64,000 nt of DNA from Paracoccaceae bacterium (GTDB lineage Bacteria; Pseudomonadota; Alphaproteobacteria; Rhodobacterales; Rhodobacteraceae), in NCBI GenBank assembly GCA_021741245.1, contig JAIOYF010000004.1, positions 186,001 through 250,000 of the forward strand. The letters are read 5' to 3'. The notes beneath the pieces are model-generated. The model ran no database searches and had not been told where the DNA came from. It saw only the letters and a program-made list of their open reading frames with translations. This document shows positions 8,281 through 22,059 of the stretch, piece by piece. Both the position numbers and the translations under genes were made by a program. Numbering within the stretch: position 1 is the first letter of the stretch; each line of letters opens with the position of its first letter.

Positions 8281-9738
8281 TCAGGTTGGGAATTCGGCGA
8301 GGCGCAATGCACCTGCGTCGGATACCGGTTGTTTGGACGTTAGGGGTGCCACTCGAACCAAAGGCCCAAGAACGGCAAGGGTTGCAAAGAGCATCCCGAT
8401 TTCAAGATGATAGACAAAGGAATACCCAAGGGCGGGATCAGTCAATTGGCCAAACTGGCCACTGTCGCCCAGATGGGTGACAACGTCGCGGACAGTCCCG
8501 CCGACAAAGATCGCCGCACCTGCCGCAGTTGCCTGTGCGGCGCCCCAAGCCCCAAGGGCCAGACCCGCACCGGCGCGACCACGCGAGGGCATGGTCATGG
8601 CGGCCGTCAGCGTCGAAATGCCGAACAATCCGCCGCCAAAGCCAATACCACAGGCCCCGGCATAGAACATGAAAGTGCTTTCAAGGGGCGCTGCGAAGAT
8701 CACCGCCGAAAAGGCAACGATTCCCGCCAAGATCCCGCGTGCCGCCATGCGATAGGGATCCATGCCCTTTGCCAGCCAACGCGCCGCCAGCAAAAAGCCG
8801 ACCAAAGCGCCGACCGACCATGCGGCCGTCAAGAGTGTCGTGGCCCCGACCGACAGGCCCAGAATCTCGCCGCCATAGGGCTCCAGCAGCACGTCTTGCA
8901 TGTTGAAGGCCAGCGTTCCCAGCACCACAACCGCCAAAAGCCGCCCCGCCGTGCCGCCCGACATCAGATCGGCCCAAGCATCGCGAAAGCGGGGACGCTC
9001 CTCTTCGCGCTCGGCCTTGGTCATGGGCGCAACCTTTTCTTGCTTCCACAGCGCGATAATGTTGAGAACCATGGTGGCCGCCCCGCAGCCTTGCACGACG
9101 CGCACGAGCAAAATCGGGTCGTAGTTGCGCAGTAAGGTGCCCACGATCACGGCAGAAACACCCATGCCCAACAGATACATGATATAAAGCACCGCCACCA
9201 CGCGCGGGCGGGTTTCATCACTTGCGCGGTCCGACGCAAGGGCAAGTCCCGCCGTCTGCGTCATATGCATGCCGATACCCGTCATCAGAAAGGCAAGGGC
9301 TGCCAGCACTTCGCCCGCCCAATCCGGCCCACGGATCTGATCCCCCGACAGCACGATCAAGGCAAAGGGCATGACCGCAAGGCCGCCCATTTGCCAAAGG
9401 CTGCCAAACCAAAGGTAGGGAATACGCTTCCACCCAATGGCAGAGCGGTGGGTGTCAGACCTATGCCCCAAAACCGCGCGGAACGGCGCGACCAACACCG
9501 GAATGGCAATCATTGTGGCCACAAGCATCGCCGGGATCGACAACTCGACGATCATCACCCGGTTCAGGGTGCCCAGCAACAAGACCTGCGCCATGCCGAC
9601 CGAAATCTGGAACAACGACAGCCGCATCAGCTGCGACAGGGGAAGGTTGTCAGAGGCCGCATCCGCAAAGGGCATCCACGCTGCCCCCAATTGGGCGATA
9701 TGCTTCTTGCGCAAGATCACGGCCGGTACTCCAGGCAT
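8281..9738 (-). CDS. lhaA: Light-harvesting complex assembly protein LhaA (PucC family)
   Basis: A 485-residue, roughly 12-span member of the BCD/PucC branch of the major facilitator superfamily. In Rhodobacter LhaA is needed for LH1 assembly and is thought to deliver bacteriochlorophyll to nascent LH polypeptides. Visible signatures are RLSLFQISVGMAQVLLLGTLNRVMIVEL, GHRSDTHRSAIGWKRIPY (a loop-2 type motif), and the RGRAGAGLALGAWGAAQATAAG helix. The first ATG overlaps the end of bchM by 22 bases. It is a paralogue of the PucC-family gene at 22056. Confidence 0.94.
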   Translation of the reverse strand: MPGVPAVILRKKHIAQLGAAWMPFADAASDNLPLSQLMRLSLFQISVGMAQVLLLGTLNRVMIVELSIPAMLVATMIAIPVLVAPFRAVLGHRSDTHRSAIGWKRIPYLWFGSLWQMGGLAVMPFALIVLSGDQIRGPDWAGEVLAALAFLMTGIGMHMTQTAGLALASDRASDETRPRVVAVLYIMYLLGMGVSAVIVGTLLRNYDPILLVRVVQGCGAATMVLNIIALWKQEKVAPMTKAEREEERPRFRDAWADLMSGGTAGRLLAVVVLGTLAFNMQDVLLEPYGGEILGLSVGATTLLTAAWSVGALVGFLLAARWLAKGMDPYRMAARGILAGIVAFSAVIFAAPLESTFMFYAGACGIGFGGGLFGISTLTAAMTMPSRGRAGAGLALGAWGAAQATAAGAAIFVGGTVRDVVTHLGDSGQFGQLTDPALGYSFVYHLEIGMLFATLAVLGPLVRVAPLTSKQPVSDAGALRLAEFPT

Positions 9739-10385
9739 TCCGAAATGTAAAAGCCCCGGCTAACGCGCGAGACTTTGGTCAACCCCGGCCCTGCGATCTG
9801 GGCCAGTCGCGCATAGGCGTGTGGGATCATGGTGGGGGACCGGTCCGACCGTGGAAACAGCTTTCCGGCGGTGAAGAACGTCATCAAAAACGGTGTGCGC
9901 GGCGCCACGGTAAACACGATCGCGCTGTCGGTGCGTGCGCCCAGCCGTGCCAGCACCGAACCGATATCCTCGGCCCGGTAATAGATCAGACTGTCCATCG
10001 CCATGACAAAGTCAAACGTGCCATGGGCATCATCGGTCATATCGCCCGCAACAAACCGCACCTTATGCCGCAAGCTGGCATCAAGCCGTTGATCGGCAAT
10101 GGAAATCAACTGCGGCGAGATATCAACCGCAACCACTTCTGCGCCCCGTGCGGCCAGTTCGGCCGTCATCAGCCCCGTGCCGCATCCGGCATCCAGAACG
10201 CGGGCTCCGTTCAGATCCTTTGGCAGACGATCCAGCATGATCGCCCGCATCCGATCACGGCCTTCGCGCACGGTCTGGCGGATGCGGCTGACCTGCGCAT
10301 CCGAGGTCAGGCGCTCCCAAACCTTTGTGGCCGAGCGGTCGAAATAGTCTTCGACCCGGGCGCGGGTGGTGACGTAGTCGTTCAT
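9717..10385 (-). CDS. bchM: Mg-protoporphyrin IX O-methyltransferase
   Basis: BchM methylates the ring-C propionate of Mg-protoporphyrin IX using S-adenosylmethionine, just before AcsF acts. The 222-residue protein has the SAM-binding motif VLDAGCGTGLMTAELA (about 63-78) and a following acidic loop VVAVDISPQLI. ATG at 10385 lies 2 bases after the bchL stop; a TTG two codons upstream would overlap that stop. Confidence 0.95.
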   Translation of the reverse strand: MNDYVTTRARVEDYFDRSATKVWERLTSDAQVSRIRQTVREGRDRMRAIMLDRLPKDLNGARVLDAGCGTGLMTAELAARGAEVVAVDISPQLISIADQRLDASLRHKVRFVAGDMTDDAHGTFDFVMAMDSLIYYRAEDIGSVLARLGARTDSAIVFTVAPRTPFLMTFFTAGKLFPRSDRSPTMIPHAYARLAQIAGPGLTKVSRVSRGFYISECLEYRP

Positions 10386-10387
10386 TC

Positions 10388-11349
<962 letters not shown>

Positions 11350-11381
11350 GCTTCCATCAGGTCCAAAGGCGCGCCACATTG

Positions 11382-14300
11382 TCATTCTGCTGCGATCCCT
11401 TCCAAACGATCTTCCAACTCATCCGCCGCCCGTTGCAGGGCTGCGAGGGTTTCCGCATCGGGTTGCCAGTAGTTGCGGTCCGAGGCTTCCAACAGCTTTT
11501 GGGCCATCCGGTTGCTGGCCTCGGGGTTCAGGGCGGCCAGACGCTTGCGCATGGCTTCATCCAGAACAAAGGTCTCGGACAGGCGCTGATAGACCCAAGG
11601 GTCCACTTGCGACGTCGTGGCAGACCAGCCCAAGGTATTGGTCACATGCGCCTCGATCTGGCGCACGCCCTCGGCACCATGACGCAACAGACCCTCGTAG
11701 AATTTCGGGTTCAGGCTGCGCGAGCGGGTTTCCAGGGCGATCTGGTCTTTCAGGGTGCGCACCTGACCCGCGCCTCGGGTCTGGTCGCCGATGTAAACCG
11801 GTGTCTCTTCGCCACCACGGGCACGCTTTACCGCCCGCGCAATGCCGCCCAGCGTGTCAAAGTAGTGGTCCACAGTGGTGACCCCAAGTTCAACCGATTC
11901 AAGGTTCTGATAGGCCAGATCCACATCCTTGAGCGCCTTTTGCAGCAGGGCCGCATTCTTGACCGGCTTGCCGTTCATTCCATAGGCAAAGGATTTGCGC
12001 GACTCGTAGGCATCGGCCAGCTCATCCTCCTCGCCAAAGGCGGAAGAGCCGACCAGAACATTGACGTTGGACCCATAAGCCCCCTCTGCGTTTGAGAAAA
12101 CGCGCAGCGAGGCGGTCTCCATATCCACGCCCATCTGCTCGGCATAATCCAGCGCATGGGTGCGGATAAAGTTCTGCGACAAGGGCTCATCGGCTATCGC
12201 CGCCTTGAAGGCCGCTTCGGCCAGCATCCGGGTTTGCAGGGGCAACAGGTCCCGGAAGATGCCAGACAGCGTCATCACAACATCAATCCGTGGCCGACCC
12301 AGGTCCGACAGCGGGATCAGATCCGCCCCGCACAGGCGGCCGTAATGGTCAAACCGTGGGCGTGCCCCCATCAGGGCAAGGGCCTGCGCAATCGGCCCCC
12401 CATCGGATTTGATATTGTCCGACCCCCACAGCACCAATGCCACGGTGCGTGGCAGCCGCGCATGGGCATCCAACAAGCGCCGCGCCTGCGCCGCCCCATC
12501 CTTCATCGCGTAGGCGGTGGGCATGCGGAAGGGATCAAAGGCATGGATATTGCGGCCGGTGGGCAGGATTTCCGGCGCGCGGATCAGGTCTCCGCCGGGA
12601 ACTGGGGCGATGAAACGACCCGAAAGCGCGCGCAAAATCGCACCAAGCTCGGTCTCTTCTTGCAACAACAGGTCCGCCTTGGCCCGTGCCTGCGGATCTT
12701 CAGGCATCAAAGACACCATCGCGGCCCGGTTCTCAGCCGTCATCTTGCGGCCGACAACGTGCAAGCCGTCGGTGATCAGCGCACCCTCGGTTTCCAGAAG
12801 TTTGACCCACAACTGATCGGGTGCCAGACCGTCAAGATCAACCGCCTTGGCTTGTTCTGTAATCAGCGCCGCAAGCTCCTCCAACTCCGGTGCATCGGGG
12901 GCCGAAGCACGCCAGCGCCCAAGGCTGTCCTTCAGGTCTGCCAACCCCTTGTAAAGTCCCGATTGTGCCAAGGGTGGCGTCAGATGCGTGATGGTGATGG
13001 CATTGGAGCGGCGCTTGGCCAATGTGGCCTCGGACGGATTGTTTGCCGCATAAAGATAGATGTTGGGCATCTCGCCAATCAGGCGATCTGGCCAATCGCG
13101 CGCGCCAAGCCCGGTTTGCTTGCCCGGCATGAATTCCAGCGCGCCATGCATCCCGAAATGCAAGATCACATCCGCGGAGAAGGTGTTGCGCAGCCACATG
13201 TAGAACTGAACAAAGGCATGGGTTGGGGCAAAGCCGCGCTCGAACAGCAGGCGCATCGGGTCGCCCTCATACCCAAATGTGGGCTGCAATCCGACAAAGA
13301 CATTGCCAAACTGTTGCCCCAAGACAAACACACCACGCCCGTCGCTTTGAATGCGGCCGGGGGCCGGTCCCCAAACCGCCTCAATGACGTTCAGCGGGGG
13401 CGTGTTCTTCACGATATGCTCGGCCGTGACCAAGGCCGCCACATTGGCAGGCTGGCCATAGGTCGCGGCATTGCCCTTCAGAACGGCTTCGCGCAGGTCG
13501 TCCACGGTTTCGGGCACAGTCAGCGTATAGCCATCATTCTTCATGGCAATCAGCGTGTTGTGCAGACTTTCAAAGACGCCAAGGTAAGCTGCCGTGCCGG
13601 CAGCCCCCGCATTTGGCGGAAAGCCGAACAGAACCACACCCACCTTTTTATCGGCGTTCTGTGTCCGACGCAGTCGCACCATGCGTGCGGCCTTTTCGGC
13701 CAGGGACGCGATCCGCTCGTGACAGGGCGACATCGCCTTGCAGTCGGTTGTCGATTGGCACAGATGCCCGCAGCCCTGACAGCCATCTTGCCCATGGCGG
13801 CCCGCAAAGACCGTCGGGTTGGTCGCGCCATCAATCTCGGGCAGGGCCACAAGCATGGTGGTTTCCACCGGGCCAAGCCCGCCCCCCGAGGCCGCCCATT
13901 GGCCAAGGGTCTGAAACTCCAGCGGATGTGCTGCCAGATAGGGCACGTCCAGCGCCGCGAGCGCCGCCACAGCCGCCGGGCTGTCGTTGTAAGCGGGCCC
14001 CCCCACCATGGAGAACCCGCTCAGCGAAACCAGCGCATCAATCTTGCTGCCCTTCGGCCCCTGGAAATAGGCATCCACCGCAGGGCGTGCATCAAGACCC
14101 CCGGCAAAGGCCGGTATAACCGCCAGCCCCTGCGCCTCAAACGCGGCGATCACCGCATCATAATGGGCGCAATCCGACGCCAGAATATAAGAGCGCAGCA
14201 GCATCAGACCCACTGTGCCCTTCACCTCTGCCGGGCGCGGCAGGTCTGACAGATTGGTGGTGATGCGCTGTGGCAGGCTTGGGTGATAAAGGCCGACCTC

Positions 14301-14958
14301 TGGATAATCGATGGGGGCCTTGGCGGTCGCCCCTTTCCATCCGTCGCGCGGTGCATAACGACCCAGCAAAAAGCGGATCATCTGTTCCATATTGTCGTCC
14401 GAACCGCCAAGCCAGTATTGCATCGACAAGAACCAGGCCCGCAGGTCCTGCGCCTTGCCGGGAATGAAGCGCAAGATCTTTGGCAGGCGTCGCAGCATCG
14501 CCATCTGATCCTTGCCCGCCCCCGATTTTTCCTTGGACGGCTTCAGCTTTTTCAGCAATGCCATCGCCCCGCTGGCGGGCTTGGACATGTCCAGATCGCC
14601 CATCTTGGTCAGCTTGACGATCGCAGGGTCGGCAATCACCCCCAAGAACCCGTCCACACGCGGCCGCGCCGCCTGCAATTCGGGCAAAATGGCGTTGATA
14701 TGTTCTTCGATGAACAACAGGTTTGCCACGACAAAGTCAGCAGAATTGACCGCCGCCTTGGCCGCGGCAAGCGCCGCTGGGTTTTCCGCCCATTCGGCGG
14801 CCGCATGCACCGAAACCTCGATCCCCGGAAAGTCCTTGGCCAGTCGGGGGGCAATGCGCGATGCAGGGCCTGCCGCATGGGCATCCAGCGTCACGATGAC
14901 GAAACGATAAACCCCGTCGGCCTTGGCGGCCGCAGTCATTTCAGCCGATGTATAACCA

Positions 14959-14969
<11 letters not shown>
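11382..14969 (-). CDS. bchH: Magnesium chelatase subunit H
   Basis: BchH binds protoporphyrin IX and carries the active site for Mg2+ insertion, driven by the BchI/BchD AAA+ motor. The product is 1195 residues, the usual length of about 1200. A cysteine cluster CX2CX3C (C397, C400, C404) plus C410 and C416 matches the region reported in R. capsulatus BchH to hold an oxygen-sensitive Fe-S cluster. Conserved blocks include [16 protein letters not shown] and [17 protein letters not shown]. The start at 14969 overlaps the end of bchB by 11 bases with GAGG upstream; a later ATG at 14939 has no clear site. Confidence 0.96.
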
Positions 14970-18346
<3,377 letters not shown>

Positions 18347-18379
18347 AGGCGACCACCTCTCCCCTCGGTCGTTGTGAAG

Positions 18380-18397
18380 GATAGGTTAAACTTGACA
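18380..18397. promoter_or_regulatory. Degenerate PpsR half-site pair at bchF -10 region
   Basis: On the minus strand it reads TGT-N12-ATC, one half differing from the TGT-N12-ACA consensus. It covers the proposed bchF -10 (TAACCT, 18383-18388), 16 bases from the TTGACA at 18405-18410. Confidence 0.45.
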
Positions 18398-18404
18398 GCA
18401 AAAG

Positions 18405-18422
18405 TGTCAACCTAAACTTACA
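18405..18422. promoter_or_regulatory. PpsR/CrtJ operator upstream of bchF
   Basis: Exact TGT-N12-ACA palindrome. On the minus strand its right part forms the bchF -35 element TTGACA. The rest of the 18347-18675 gap holds A/T-rich sequence and the region upstream of ppaA; I see no gene in it. Confidence 0.85.
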
Positions 18423-18675
18423 AATTACTTTTCGCTCTCGCAGGCAGTTTTGGAAGCGTTTTTTTTCGGCAAAAGCCCAAAAAATCCAGCAAAAGAAGGG
18501 GTAAATCGGGGCGTCAGCCGTTTGGACGAAAAAGATCCATCGCAAGAGTGTCTATTTTATTTGACAATTCCGTGGCGCTGGAGGAGGTTTTAGAGGCGGG
18601 GTTGTGCGGTGTGTGCCTTCGCAGGCCAACCGACCCAAAAGCTGCCAAAGCGACGACCCCACCCGGGAGGATGGA

Positions 18676-19461
18676 ATGCACGACGGTCTGTTCGAGTCGG
18701 CTGATCGACGCCTTGAAGGTGCGTCCATCAGCGTATCCAAATTTGCGGCCGAGGTCGTTGCGCGTTTGGTGGCGCGCGAAGAAGCAGGGGGGAGCGAGAT
18801 TCGCGAATCGCTCCTGTCAAAGTTCGTTGTGGCCGTGAAGTCGGCGGATCCAAGGGCGCTGGATGGTTTGCGTCAGGAGTTTCGGCGTGCACGTGTGACG
18901 GCGGCAATTCTGGCGGACCTTTACATTCCCGAAGCAGCGCGCCGTCTTGGCCGCCAGTGGGATGAGGATGTTGCGACCTTTTCCGATGTGACGATCGGTG
19001 TCGCCCGCTTGCAGGCCATCCTCCGTGATATTGGCGCAGGGTGGAACGCTGATGAAGTTGCGCGCGGGCGGGAAGCGACGATGCTGTTGATCTTGCCTTC
19101 GGGCGAACAACACACCTTGGGCGCGATGGTTGTTGCAAGTTGGTTGCGTCGTCAGGGAATTTCGGTTTGTTTGCGGATTGCCCCATCTATGTCGGAATTG
19201 CTCTGTTTATTGGCAACACGGCGATTTGATGGGGCGATGATCTCAATCGCATGTATTGAGAAGCTTGAAGTTTGCGCCAAATTGGTGAAAACGCTCAAGG
19301 AGGCTTCGGGCAATTCGTTTCAGGTTGCAGTCGGCGGAGTTGCGTTGGACGAGATGGGCGAGCGTAGGGATACTCTTGGAGCGGATATCGTGACAAACGA
19401 TCTGTCTGTTGCAATCGAGGTGCTTGGCTTTGGGAGGCGGACCTCAGCGACTGCAGGGTAA
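18676..19461 (+). CDS. ppaA: B12-binding antirepressor PpaA/AerR
   Basis: A 261-residue protein of the PpaA/AerR group, cobalamin-binding regulators that antagonise or modify PpsR/CrtJ. The N-terminal half is helical (KFAAEVVARLVAREEAGG; a central LYIPEAARRLGRQWDEDVATFSDVTIGVARLQ segment). The C-terminal half is a B12-binding-like fold with LLILPSGEQHTLGAMVVASWLRRQG, where H in EQHTLG is the likely axial ligand. The ATG at 18676 has GGGAGG five bases upstream; a GTG at 18604 is in frame but lacks a site. ppsR follows on the same strand. Confidence 0.9.
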   Translation: MHDGLFESADRRLEGASISVSKFAAEVVARLVAREEAGGSEIRESLLSKFVVAVKSADPRALDGLRQEFRRARVTAAILADLYIPEAARRLGRQWDEDVATFSDVTIGVARLQAILRDIGAGWNADEVARGREATMLLILPSGEQHTLGAMVVASWLRRQGISVCLRIAPSMSELLCLLATRRFDGAMISIACIEKLEVCAKLVKTLKEASGNSFQVAVGGVALDEMGERRDTLGADIVTNDLSVAIEVLGFGRRTSATAG

Positions 19462-19515
19462 ATTTTAACGCGGTTTTTGGTTTGTTCCACAAACCGCATA
19501 TGGACGGATAAAGCG

Positions 19516-20931
19516 GTGACAACCGATGGACGGCACCTACTTAGTGGCGGAAGACTTCCGCTGATATCCCCGGATATTGTAAGCGATATCGTCGCATCTT
19601 CGGCAGATATAACCTTGCTTGTCTCCCCGGCAAGGCGGATTTTGTCTGTTTTGGTGAACCCCCATTATGACCTGCATGCGCAGACCGTGGATTGGGAAGG
19701 CGCAAACCTGCAGTCTGTGTTGACGCTGGAAAGCTGGAGGAAATTCGAGGCGCGACTTGCCGATATGGGCAACCATCGCAAGCGCTCTATCGTGCTGGAA
19801 TTGAACCATGCGGATCGCGTCAGTTGGGAATTTCCGGTGCGCTATACCTTGCACCGTCTTGGGGAGGACGATTCCTTCCTGATGATTGGCCGTGACATGC
19901 GACCCATCGCAGAGGTGCAGCAGCAGCTTGTTGCGGCGCAACTCGCGCTGGAGCGTGACTATGAGGCACAGCGGGAAATGGATACGCGGTATCGGGTGTT
20001 GATGGAGGTCAGTCGCGACCCCATTATAATCGTCTCCATGTCGACGGGCCGGATTGCCGATCTGAACTCGGCGTCGGCATCCATCTTGGGGGCGGCGCGC
20101 GGTGAACTGGTTGGCGCAGCGATTGCGCAAGAGTTTGAAGGGCGACGTCGCGGCGAGTTTCTGGAAAGCATGTCGAACCTTGCCGTGGCGGAAAGTGCCG
20201 GTCCCATCGAGTTGACCGCCCGCCGGTCGCAAATAAGGGTATCGGTCACGCCAACCATGTTCCGCGCGGCCGGCGAGCGTTTGTTGCTGTGCCAGCTGGA
20301 TACGGTGGAAACGGTGTCCACGCAGAATGACGAACTGGCCGGTAACTTGGTCAAGCTTTATGCCGAAGGCGTCGACGGGATTGTGTTTGCGGATGCTGAC
20401 GGCATTATTCGGGAGGCGAATGAGGCGTTTCTGAATTTGACCGACAGCACCAACCTTGCGGCGGTGCGCGGCAAATCCTTGTCGGATTACCTTGCCCGTG
20501 GCGCGGTTGATCTGCGTGTCTTGATGGATAACGTCAAACGCACGGGCCAGTTGCGGCATTATTCCACGCGGTTGACCACCGATTTTTCGGGCCAGATTTC
20601 GGTCGAGCTTTCGGCAAGCTGGCTGAATGATCGCCCGCATCCGATGTTGGTCCTTGTGGTGCGTGATACAAGCCGTGTTGACACCATGCGCAGGCCCGCA
20701 GGTGTGCCCAACGAAGAGGGCATGCGCAATGTGATGGAACTGGTGGGGTCTTCGACGCTGAAGGACATCATCGCGGAAACGACGGATGTGATCGAGAAGA
20801 TGTGCATCGAAACAGCGCTGGAATTGACCCGCAACAACCGGGTCGCTGCCGCCGAGATGCTGAGCCTGTCGCGCCAGTCACTTTACGTAAAACTGCGCAA
20901 ATATGGGTTGCTGAACAAAGTCGGCGACTGA
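19516..20931 (+). CDS. ppsR: Transcriptional repressor PpsR (CrtJ)
   Basis: The aerobic repressor of bch, crt and puc genes, binding TGT-N12-ACA. The roughly 471-residue protein has an N-terminal domain, a Q-linker helix IAEVQQQLVAAQLALERDYEAQ, two PAS domains (from about 150 and 285), and a Fis-type helix-turn-helix at the C-terminus (NNRVAAAEMLSLSRQSLYVKL). Two cysteines, C259 (LLLCQLD) and C430 (EKMCIE), match the redox-active pair described in Rhodobacter PpsR. The start is uncertain: GTG at 19516 fits the length of known homologues, TTG at 19477 is the alternative. No ATG is available. Confidence 0.93.
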   Translation: MTTDGRHLLSGGRLPLISPDIVSDIVASSADITLLVSPARRILSVLVNPHYDLHAQTVDWEGANLQSVLTLESWRKFEARLADMGNHRKRSIVLELNHADRVSWEFPVRYTLHRLGEDDSFLMIGRDMRPIAEVQQQLVAAQLALERDYEAQREMDTRYRVLMEVSRDPIIIVSMSTGRIADLNSASASILGAARGELVGAAIAQEFEGRRRGEFLESMSNLAVAESAGPIELTARRSQIRVSVTPTMFRAAGERLLLCQLDTVETVSTQNDELAGNLVKLYAEGVDGIVFADADGIIREANEAFLNLTDSTNLAAVRGKSLSDYLARGAVDLRVLMDNVKRTGQLRHYSTRLTTDFSGQISVELSASWLNDRPHPMLVLVVRDTSRVDTMRRPAGVPNEEGMRNVMELVGSSTLKDIIAETTDVIEKMCIETALELTRNNRVAAAEMLSLSRQSLYVKLRKYGLLNKVGD

Positions 20932-20956
20932 TCGCAATGATTGCGTTGCAGGGGGC

Positions 20957-20981
20957 GGGGGCGCAGCTGCGCCCCCTTTTT
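20957..20981 (+). terminator. Terminator after ppsR
   Basis: A perfect 20-base palindrome (GGGGGCGCAGCTGCGCCCCC) followed by five T. It isolates ppsR from bchG. Confidence 0.85.
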
Positions 20982-21086
20982 CATGCGCCCCAAAACTGCA
21001 CAAATCTATCGGCGGTGCAGGTGTAAGTCTTGTCGGAGAGGCCTGTTGCTCAGTGGTTTGAGAGGGGGCGGCAGGCTTTTGCGATG

Positions 21087-21104
21087 TGTAAGGGAAAAAT
21101 TACA
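21087..21104. promoter_or_regulatory. PpsR operator 1 upstream of bchG
   Basis: Exact TGT-N12-ACA, 55 bases upstream of the bchG start codon. Its centre is 54 bp from that of the next site. Confidence 0.85.
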
Positions 21105-21140
21105 CTTTTTGTCGGTCTAGGCCCTTGCTCGACTCTGGAA

Positions 21141-21158
21141 TGTAATGTGTAATTGACA
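21141..21158. promoter_or_regulatory. PpsR operator 2, abutting the bchG start codon
   Basis: Exact TGT-N12-ACA that ends one base before the ATG at 21160. It contains a possible -10 (TGTAAT, 21147-21152), 17 bases after TTGCTC (21124-21129), which would put the transcript start at or next to the ATG. Confidence 0.85.
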
Positions 21159-21159
21159 C

Positions 21160-22059
21160 ATGAGCGTAGCATCCATCATCGAACCCCGCCGTTACCCGCA
21201 GCCCAAAGCCATGTTGGTCTTGATCAAGCCCATTACATGGTTTCCACCCATTTGGGCCTATCTGTGCGGGGCGGTTTCATCTGGCATCCCATTGTCGGGA
21301 AATTGGCCAATTGTCATCCTTGGCATGGTGTTGGCGGGGCCCATCGTCTGCGGCATGTCGCAGGCCGCCAATGATTGGTGCGACCGGCATGTGGATGCCA
21401 TAAACGAGCCCGACCGCCCGATCCCCTCGGGTCGTATTCCGGGGCGATGGGGTCTTTGGATCGCCTTGATGATGACGGTGCTGTCGCTGGCGGTTGGCTG
21501 GCTTTTGGGCCCCTGGGGCTTTGGGGCGACCGTGGTGGGCGTGATCGCCGCTTGGGCCTATTCGGCGGAACCTGTTCGGCTGAAACGGTCGGGCTGGTGG
21601 GGGCCGGGTCTGGTCGGGCTGAGCTATGAGGGGCTGCCGTGGTTCACCGGGGCTGCCGTCTTGCTGGGCGCCGCCCCACGGTTTGAGGTTGTGGTGATTG
21701 CCCTGCTTTACGCGCTGGGTGCGCATGGCATCATGACATTGAATGATTTCAAAGCTTTGGAAGGGGATCGCCAGCATGGCGTTCGCTCGCTTCCGGTGGT
21801 TCTGGGGCCAGAGGTCGCGGCCAAGATTGCCTGCACCGTCATGGGCATGGCGCAAGCGGTTGTGATTGCGCTTTTGTTCATCTGGGGAATGAAGTTTCAC
21901 GCGGTAGCGGTGATTGCCCTTTTGGTGGCGCAAGTCGTCGCCATGGATCGGCTGTTCCAGAACCCCAAGAAATACGCGCCATGGTATAACGGCACCGGCG
22001 TCGTCTTCTACGTGACCGGCATGATGATCTCGGCCTTTGCGCTGCGGGGGCTGGCATGA
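21160..22059 (+). CDS. bchG: Bacteriochlorophyll a synthase (prenyltransferase)
   Basis: BchG joins geranylgeranyl diphosphate to bacteriochlorophyllide a. The 299-residue UbiA-family membrane protein has the first aspartate-rich motif in AANDWCDRHVDAINEPDRP (about 68-86) and a second in MTLNDFKALEGDRQHGVRSLP, with roughly eight membrane segments. No ribosome binding site precedes the ATG; the upstream bases belong to a PpsR operator. Its stop overlaps the next gene by 4 bases. Confidence 0.96.
   Translation: MSVASIIEPRRYPQPKAMLVLIKPITWFPPIWAYLCGAVSSGIPLSGNWPIVILGMVLAGPIVCGMSQAANDWCDRHVDAINEPDRPIPSGRIPGRWGLWIALMMTVLSLAVGWLLGPWGFGATVVGVIAAWAYSAEPVRLKRSGWWGPGLVGLSYEGLPWFTGAAVLLGAAPRFEVVVIALLYALGAHGIMTLNDFKALEGDRQHGVRSLPVVLGPEVAAKIACTVMGMAQAVVIALLFIWGMKFHAVAVIALLVAQVVAMDRLFQNPKKYAPWYNGTGVVFYVTGMMISAFALRGLA

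Noticed and set aside
12156-14249. Long plus-strand ORF (697 aa) opposite bchH
   Set aside because: It is a shadow of bchH; composition is R/Q/H/G-rich with no domain, as expected for antisense of GC-rich coding DNA.
18391-18410. TTGACA-N7-TGTCAA as an FNR box
   Set aside because: Not the TTGAT-N4-ATCAA form; better explained as overlapping PpsR half-sites and a -35. I saw no FNR box in the window.
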